A model generated the notes under the pieces. It searched no databases and was not told the DNA's origin. It saw only the letters and a program-made list of their open reading frames with translations. A stretch of DNA of 64,000 nt from Larix kaempferi (lineage: Eukaryota; Streptophyta; Pinopsida; Pinales; Pinaceae), in NCBI GenBank assembly GCA_027924585.1, contig BSBM01000994.1, positions 10,237,001 through 10,301,000 on the forward strand, written 5' to 3'. A program made the position numbers and the translations under genes. How positions within the stretch are numbered: position 1 is the stretch's first letter; each line of letters opens with the position of its first letter. Below are positions 56,633-64,000 of this stretch, piece after piece.

Positions 56633-59600
56633 GTCCCTTTATATCTTTCCAAAACTTTCCATGCATCTCACACATGCACATGGGTAATTAAGATTATCAA
56701 TTCATTTTTTCTTTTATTATTGAACCCCCAAGTGTCACTTTTCTCCTATTTGTGTGTGTGCATGGATTTACTATTTTTCAAAATAATTTAATCTGTTTCT
56801 TTTCTTTACTCACAATTAATTCTTATTTTCATTTATTAAATAATTGTTTCCTGTATTTGAGTGTGTGCATGATGTTTACTAGCTTTTGCGATAATTTTTT
56901 CCTTTACAAATACTTACTCTTACCCCCCTTAGTAATTATTTTTATTTTTATTGTTGTGTTTTGTTGTGTCAGGCATATCAAGGGTACCATGCTTCCTACA
57001 TTCCCTTCAAATATTCCTTGGTAATATTAAGGGTTCGATGCTACCCACATGCCCTTCAAATACGTAACATCCCAAAAATCGTAAAATAAAAAAATTTGAT
57101 AATATCAAAAAATATGATGTTAATTATGTGGAAGTAATTAACAATTTGTTTAATTTAACAATACTAAATTATCTTACTGTTGTTTAACAAAGTTTGTTAA
57201 GAATTACTACTTGATGTTTGATTATTTTGCACTTAACTAAACATGTCTTCTTCTGATGATGAAGGGCTCATATGACACCCAGGGCTTACTTAGCTACAAG
57301 GCTAAAGTCAGTTATCTTGACACGGGTTACAGGTAAAAGTATTTCCAGTCTTTGAAGTTATTTGAAGATTTCCCAGTATTTAACTAAATGGCAATAGTTT
57401 TAATTGAAGAAATTTTTTAGGTAAGATCCTTACTTTTAATGGGACTTCTGCGTGGAACGCAATGTATAATGATTAGATTTACTAAGACTACCATAGATTA
57501 TCGTGATCACTTGATATAATGTTATGTGTATAAACAAATGCAATCCTACTGTAATTCATATTTATCGTAAGTGTTAGCGTCACCAATCTTCATTTGATAA
57601 TTACACATAAGGACTATAATAAAATCAATATTTACAATATGATAAGATTTGCAAAGTGTAATATTCAACCACTGTAAACAAGAACTGAACAACACTATTA
57701 CTAGTATCATTTGACATTATAATTCTAAGTTTTCAAACCATGATGCTATGGTTCTTAGGTTGTATCAACAATGCTAGTATTATCATCAAATAATAGCTTT
57801 CATACTATATAGTAAATAAGCCTACCTACATTTATTCAAACATAAAACTATTCCAATTGTATTATGTAGAGCTAGGTTTACAATGATAAGTAATAAGCAT
57901 ATTCTATATAACAACATAGGTATTAAATCCACCCAAAAATTAAATTAAATATATTGAAATGACATTTTGTTTTTTATAGTTAGGATCACGAACATAACCA
58001 AAACCTATAAACATAATCTATATTATGATTTTGACCATGATTGAAATGTATCGAAACTAATATTGCAATAATCGAAGTGATAGTAAAAATATCAATGCAA
58101 TGATATGGAATTACGATCATAAGTAATGAATATGGTACTTGTTGATTGAAGTGTATAGGTTGGCTAGCACTACACATTTATTGAACATTTACTGCATTTT
58201 CGGTGGATTGCTTGGTGGCATCCTACCTGGCTCGGGCACGTGAAAAATTCTCTTGGATACTGTGTTACCATGCTTGTAGTAGTGTTAACCTTCTCCTATC
58301 CAAAACCCTAGTATTCATTGTGTTGGTTTAGCACTTGGGAGTGAGGTTGACCGACTGCGAGATCTCAGGGTTTGGAGTGTTAGTGTAGGGTTTCGAAAAT
58401 ATGACCTCCAGGCTTGTTTTAAACTTGGTAAAATCAGTGTTGGGAAGGGTTCGAAACCATGACCTCGGTGCTTGTTGTGATGGTGATATTGAACCTAGCA
58501 TCCAGGAGTTCGAAGTGATTGTTCAGTGGTTTTCGAAACAGTTGCTTCAGGGTCTGATACCACGCCTTGGTGCCTTTTAATGAAGCTAATCTGAACCTTT
58601 CTATGTATGGAAATTGGGACTTCGGCCTTTCAATGATTTATCCAGCAAATCAACGATAAAAGAAAAGGTCAGGACTCGACGTTGTTGGCCATGATTAAAA
58701 TGTGCATTTCTGGTTTCTTATATCATACGATTCTAATATGAGTTTTTGTGTATCACTTGCAAAGTTTTGTAGTCTTATCAGTTACGGTTACTGCGGAGGA
58801 TAAATACCGAGGACTTCAATGTCCTGGTAAGTCTCAAGTTCATTCTTAAACCCTGGGCTCGTTGGAAGATGATGTGGTTCTTCTCTGATGTAAAAAGTTA
58901 TTAGGTTTTTTTTCAAGCCATGGGTAGAAATAATGTTTAGACTGAGTTTTCTAGGCTTCCATCCTTTGTTGTAACCAGTTCTTTGGAGTATCTAGAAAAA
59001 AATTAATGTTTAAACAGACTGTGCATACCTCCGTTCGAAGTGATAAATGGTAATAAATTTGGTTTGTTACAGTATTCGTTCAATTGTTTTAATGCATATG
59101 ATACTATTGTTTTGCTGTGAATACTGTGATTCAAAACTTGGTCTGGAAAAAGAGGCACTCGCGACCTTATACTTGAAAGTTTTAGCATAGGGTTTTTCGG
59201 AATGAAAAGATAAAATGTAGGATTTAAAAGATGGTTTTTCTATTGAGGAAAAGATTTGGGAGTCAAACCGGTGAACTGAGACTGGTTCTCGTTTGTCTTT
59301 TTGGTTTCGACGCAGCATAGACTATGCTAAAGTAGTAGAATTCAAATGATGTTGATCAAAAGATGTTTGTTTAGATGCTAGGGTTGTGAGCTAAGGTTTA
59401 GACATGAACAGGTAAATTACGCCTTCGGCTAACTGTTATATGATTCTTAGATAGTAACTTATATATATATATAAATAATATAGTTCTGGAAAGTAATGAC
59501 TAGGGTTTAAAAAGTCATAAATGTTATCATACTTTGAATAATATTTACAGTTTGTCTTTGAGATAGAAAAATGATGTTTATACATAGCATTAGGGTTGTA

Positions 59601-61404
59601 ATGTATTAGGTTTTGATACTACAAAAATAAACAATTGATACATGAAATCAACAGGAAATCAATGAAGAAATAAAGTATGTTTAAAGATAATAAAACTATA
59701 TTTTAATTAGTTCTTGCAGCTGTTAAAATCCTTGGAAATACTATTACTTGGAAAACATAATATCTATGATTTTAATTGCATTTTATTGCTATCTTGATTG
59801 AATAGAGATAAGAGAAAAAAATAGGACTGTGCAGAAGTTAGATTCTATTTATATTTCATGAAATAACAAAAGAATCCTATAACACTATCGATACTATACA
59901 ATAAATTTTTACTATGTTTAGATATAGGACATAATTGTAATCATAGCACTATGTTTCTTCCCATTCAACCCCATTACCTGATGTGGACCGATTGGAAATT
60001 GTGATCCTGCACCTACATGTGAAACAACACATGCATTAAATATTTCAAATCAAAATCACAACATATTAACTTACATTGGGTTCAGACGATCTTCCGTGGA
60101 TACCCGACTCAATCTGGAGTCTACATGGTATCGAATAAACTTTGTGCCGCATGTACCTATCTTTCCCTCTCACACTCGACAACCCATCAAAAGTAAAATA
60201 TATACATAAACATAACTATATCCATTTAATCCTCATTTCATTATTTCATGGAAATATAAACATTTGATCATCATCATTCATCTTACTCTTAAATGTATCT
60301 TTAAAATATTCAAATTATTCATCAAGGTAGTAGTTTCCACACATAGTCGGGTCATTTGTCATTGAATGCCTCAAAATAACATAGCATAATAATCCAAGTC
60401 TAAATCAACACAATCGGGTAATTCAAAACCAAATTCCCTCTAATGATAGTGTCACATACTGATCCAGGTCTAAAGGAAAAGCGAGGCACTACATACACTC
60501 TCTCATTAGGAAACTTAATCCTGAAGTTCAATGACAGATGATGAACTACTTACACATAAGTATTTTTATATATAAGTGAAGGTGAAAATGCCTTCAAGCA
60601 CAACAATGTATATGATCCTAGCTATATTGAGGCATTACATACTCCCCCTCTTTAGAAAAATTCATCCTGAATTTAATATTCATCATACAATCAAAGTTAA
60701 AGTCAATTCTATTTCATATTCATCTCATTATGCTTTGCAGCTCTATATAATTTTACCTCATAATTAAGTTACTCACGCCATCATTTCTTAATGAGATAAA
60801 GCATTTCAATAGTCCCATCTAATATAATTCCGTGCTCTCAATCATGTGGGATCACGTAAACATCATCGACAAACTATTATTTATAATATATGGATCATTG
60901 ACTAAAGAGGCCAAAATACAAGGTAAATTCAATGAATACCAAGAATATGGAAATACCATATCACCTACTAAAAATAAATAACATTGTTCATCAATTAAAA
61001 CAAGTGCGAAGGAACACTAAAATCACACATGACTAATGCACTAGTGCATTAGGCCAAGTTGGTCTTAATCAATCCCCCTGCCTAATATCTTAGCATTCCC
61101 CATTAAGAACAACTTGCATTTTAGAATAAGGATTTACAAAGTGATAATTTTAGGGAAAAGGAAGGAGAAATAACAACTATTGAGATTTAATAATAACTTG
61201 ATTTACAATTCATATAAATCAAAGTCAAAAGTTTAGTGTGCATGATTTATTGACAATAAACTAGATGCCTAGCGATAGAAATAATTTGTGAGTTTGTAGC
61301 ATCAAAACATCAACATCACAATCATCAAAATCATAACTCCATAAGATAATGAACTATTTACATTATGAAATCTCTTTTCCCTTTTGATTAAGGGTTCATA
61401 ACTT
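56633..61404. other. AT-rich region, no gene recognised
   Basis: Only short chance frames. 58380-58500 holds two diverged units with GGGTTTCGAAA/GGGTTCGAAACC and ATGACCTC. On the minus strand near 58554-58563 there is TGGTATCAGA, part of a primer-site-like sequence. On the minus strand near 60636-60656 a purine run GAGGGGGAG precedes TATGTAATGCC. These could be edges of one very old reverse-strand LTR element (about 58.6-60.6 kb), but no protein motif supports it. Confidence 0.35.
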
Positions 61405-61564
61405 AAATTATATCGATGCTCTTACCTTTTCCAAAGAGCTATTTTATATCTCTTACAATCATTATGGCCTAGCATCTTTTACCCAAATTATATCGATGCT
61501 CTTACCTTTTCCAAAGAGCTATTTTATGTCTCTTACAATCATTATGGCCTAACATCTTTTACCT
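61405..61564. repeat. 80-bp tandem duplication
   Basis: Units 61405-61484 and 61485-61564 begin AAATTATATCGATGCTCTTA and differ at about three positions. Confidence 0.92.
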
Positions 61565-61571
61565 AAATATG

Positions 61572-61781
61572 TTTTCAAAAGGGCTATACTACGTGCCTCT
61601 TTCTTCATTAACTTCTACATATGCTCCTTGTTTTATATTCTTTTAATGATATTAAAAAAATTATAAAAAGTGATCATTTTCAAAAAGCTATACTACAAGC
61701 CTCTTTCTTCATTAACATCCACATATGCTCCTTGTTTTATACTCCTTTAATGATAATAAAAAAAAATATTAAAAGTGATAA
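61572..61781. repeat. 105-bp tandem duplication
   Basis: Units 61572-61676 and 61677-61781 begin TTTTCAAAA and share CCTCTTTCTTCATTAAC and ATATGCTCCTTGTTTTATA; about 90% alike. It sits directly beside the 80-bp duplication. Confidence 0.88.
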
Positions 61782-64000
61782 TATTAAAAATATAAGGATA
61801 TGAAAACCACCATTGTTGACACATAACACTTTATGTATTTCTCATATACCTTCGCAAATGCCCCCACAACACGTAACGATCATTATGACGGTGGTAAACT
61901 CATAAAAACAAAGAACGTCAACCACACAAGCAAATAACAATGTGCAACCATAGTGAATTTATTTAAATTACTTCGGTTTAAAAAGTAAGCATAACCCAAC
62001 TGATGTAGTCTATTTGTTCTACAAATTTGACTTTCTATAACGCATCGCCATTGTCAATCCAGATAGTTCTCATTGATGAAATGATACAGAGGTTGTCATC
62101 TATTATTTTTGTTTATAGTGCTCCCCAAAGTGCTATGTCGTCTTTTCAATTAAACAACCTGCCATTCAAAACATTATAATGTAAGTTTTAGTTTGTAGAT
62201 TTTTTTAAACCAGAGTTTGAAGAAAACTTTTTGTGGATGCTTTTGTTTTTTAATTTGGACTCTAATAATATTAATGCCATCTATGGCTTAGCATTAATCT
62301 CAAACATTTTATGTTTCCTTTTTGTCATCCTCAACAATTTTTCATGGCATCCACCACTCGACTACTTTGGAACCCCACTGCTTCACTGCCTTGATGTGCA
62401 AGATGTGCACACCAAGTAAGAGAACATGCATGTACAAGTTAATATGATGGGCATCCTGATGTTCAACAATGATTCCTAGACATAGAAGACATCTTCACTC
62501 AACTAAGCATGTCGCATGAAGGAAAACCTAAACATTAACCTAGATTTTTGGACAATTTCAGGTGGTCGCTTTCTCATATGCATGAACCTTCCTAGTGGAT
62601 CTTACTTAACTACTAATTTATAACATTTAAGTAATGGTAAGATACAGACTTTTCTTACCTCATGTTTTATTTGATGTTTTATATAATAATTCATTATAAG
62701 CTCCCACTCACTTAATCCATCCAGATAGACAACATGCACTTAATGATGTTAAGATAGATTACCACTATGAAAGAACTCCTCATGCACCTACCCAATTGGT
62801 TTTCATGTTCCAGTTATATAGTACAAAGACTAGAAATAAAGCTAACGAGAGTTTCCCAATTTCTTTGAACAAAAATAAAACACACATTTTCAGCACAAAA
62901 ATAATCATAACAGAAGAAGAAGAAGAAAAAAAAAAAATAAAAAAATCTTACAACATTTTCAATATTGTTCCAAATTACACAAATAATTGATAGCCAATTT
63001 ACCACACTAGACATGAAGCTATCTCAAAAGTTTACCCTTGCTGGCTTCTCCTTATTCAAACTTCATAAAAGAGGGAGTTACTTTTCCTTAGAGTATCCCT
63101 TAGATATGTTTTTTTCTACTTTAACTTTACTTTAGTGTTTTAAATAAACACTAATGACCCTCACAAAAGACAGTTGTTCATATGCCACCTCATATTTCAC
63201 CAATTCTTTGGGTTTAGTGTCATTCTTCAACATGCTAATAGAGAAATTAATTAAGTTGAAAGCCTTTAAAGGTATTGAAATATATTTCACGAGCACATCG
63301 TTTGTAATGCTTATAGCGTGGAAGTCCTCTTTTAAGTTGCTAAACTACTTTTCAATCTCTATAAGTTTATGACTATGCATTGATATATTTCCCTATTTCT
63401 ATCTAAAATAGCCGAAAAATATACATTTTAAATAAAACATATATCAAATGAACTTTGAAAAAAAACTTTAAACTCAAATTCAAACTTTAAACTCAAATTT
63501 GTGTTTTGACAATAAAATTTTAAGAAAGATTCTTCTCTAAACATTCCAAACTTAGAGCTATTTTTCCTCACCTTGTTACCATTAAGAAGGAGAATCCAAA
63601 GAAACAAATAGAACCGAGAAGCCATTTATTGGTATGTTTAGTATACTTCTTGGATAATTTTAAAATATCAATTTCAAAGGCCTGAATAAGGATTAAAGAT
63701 GAAAATAATTTAATCTAAATTTACAATGATCGTTGTGCTGCAATCAACTCATGTTGTATCTCGAAGGTCGATGCTTTCAAGTCGCTTGCATAGATGTAAC
63801 CCCTGCCGAAGTTGTAGCTATAGGATCAACCTACGTGTTCGTTTCACCAATTTTTAAGAATACATTTATTTATCTTTTAAATCAAAACCAAAATATTTTT
63901 AGTACGTTCAATTTTTTGTTTATCTCTTTCATGTGATTTATGCATTTATACTGTTGACATAAACAATATGGGTTAACATGAAAATAGAGAGATGAATCAA
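61782..64000. other. AT-rich region, no gene recognised
   Basis: Short frames only (62231-62419 hydrophobic, 63733-63936). A small direct repeat ACTTTAAACTCAAATT occurs at about 63466 and 63484. I see nothing else that I can name. Confidence 0.4.

Noticed and set aside
58436-58500. SINE with a pol III B box (GGTTCGAAACC)
   Set aside because: There is no convincing A box at proper spacing, no tail and no target duplication.
62231-62419. Small hydrophobic protein gene
   Set aside because: A chance AT-rich frame with no supporting context or relative in the window.

Overview
The window is eukaryotic, almost certainly flowering-plant, nuclear DNA. It is a stack of LTR retrotransposons inserted into low-gene-density sequence. 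The evidence for a plant is Ty3/gypsy chromoviruses with chromodomain-type integrase tails, Ty1/copia elements with plant-type motifs, and six primer-binding sites matching TGGTATCAGAGC (the 3' end complement of plant initiator tRNA-Met). The sequence is AT-rich and holds no bacterial operon structure. I cannot name the species. No intact host gene is visible; every recognisable coding region but one short ORF is retroelement-derived or a broken gene copy.

Layout. 1-6798: chromovirus E1 (minus strand, 3' LTR cut by the window edge). 6849-12649: full-length copia element C1 (minus, 5-bp target duplication ATTTT). E1 and C1 both sit inside a degenerate host gene (copy A, minus; pieces at 6799-6848, 12650-13040 and 13578-13835). 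14555-36574: an old chromovirus E2 (plus), split twice: a non-autonomous copia-like element N1 (15077-18830) lies in its left LTR, and a younger Tekay/Del-like chromovirus E3 (22991-34861, with 3.56-kb LTRs) lies in its integrase. 36860-37780: copy B of the same host gene, with a longer reading frame. 40129-44207 and 44773-46700: two degenerate copia bodies, C2 and C3 (both minus). 47917-48228: a fold-back, MITE-like inverted repeat. 48505-48873: an unrecognised ORF. 49013-56627: copia derivative E5 (plus, target duplication TCTAT), almost without gag/protease/integrase but rich in tandem arrays. 56633-64000: AT-rich sequence with short tandem repeats and no convincing gene.

History inferred from the nesting. 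Two tandem copies of an unrecognised host gene were separated by E2; E1 and C1 broke copy A. E2 then received N1 and E3. LTR divergence by eye fits this order: about 14% in a compared E2 stretch, against roughly 2-3% for E3 and E5. None of these elements looks autonomous: premature stops, frameshifts and lost catalytic residues are present in all. The stops are strikingly biased to TAG/TGA at positions where the family has Gln, Arg or Trp, as expected from methyl-cytosine decay. I found no new enzymatic or defence system. The most unusual objects are E5 with its four kinds of internal array, the three-LTR recombinant N1, and the split host-gene pair.
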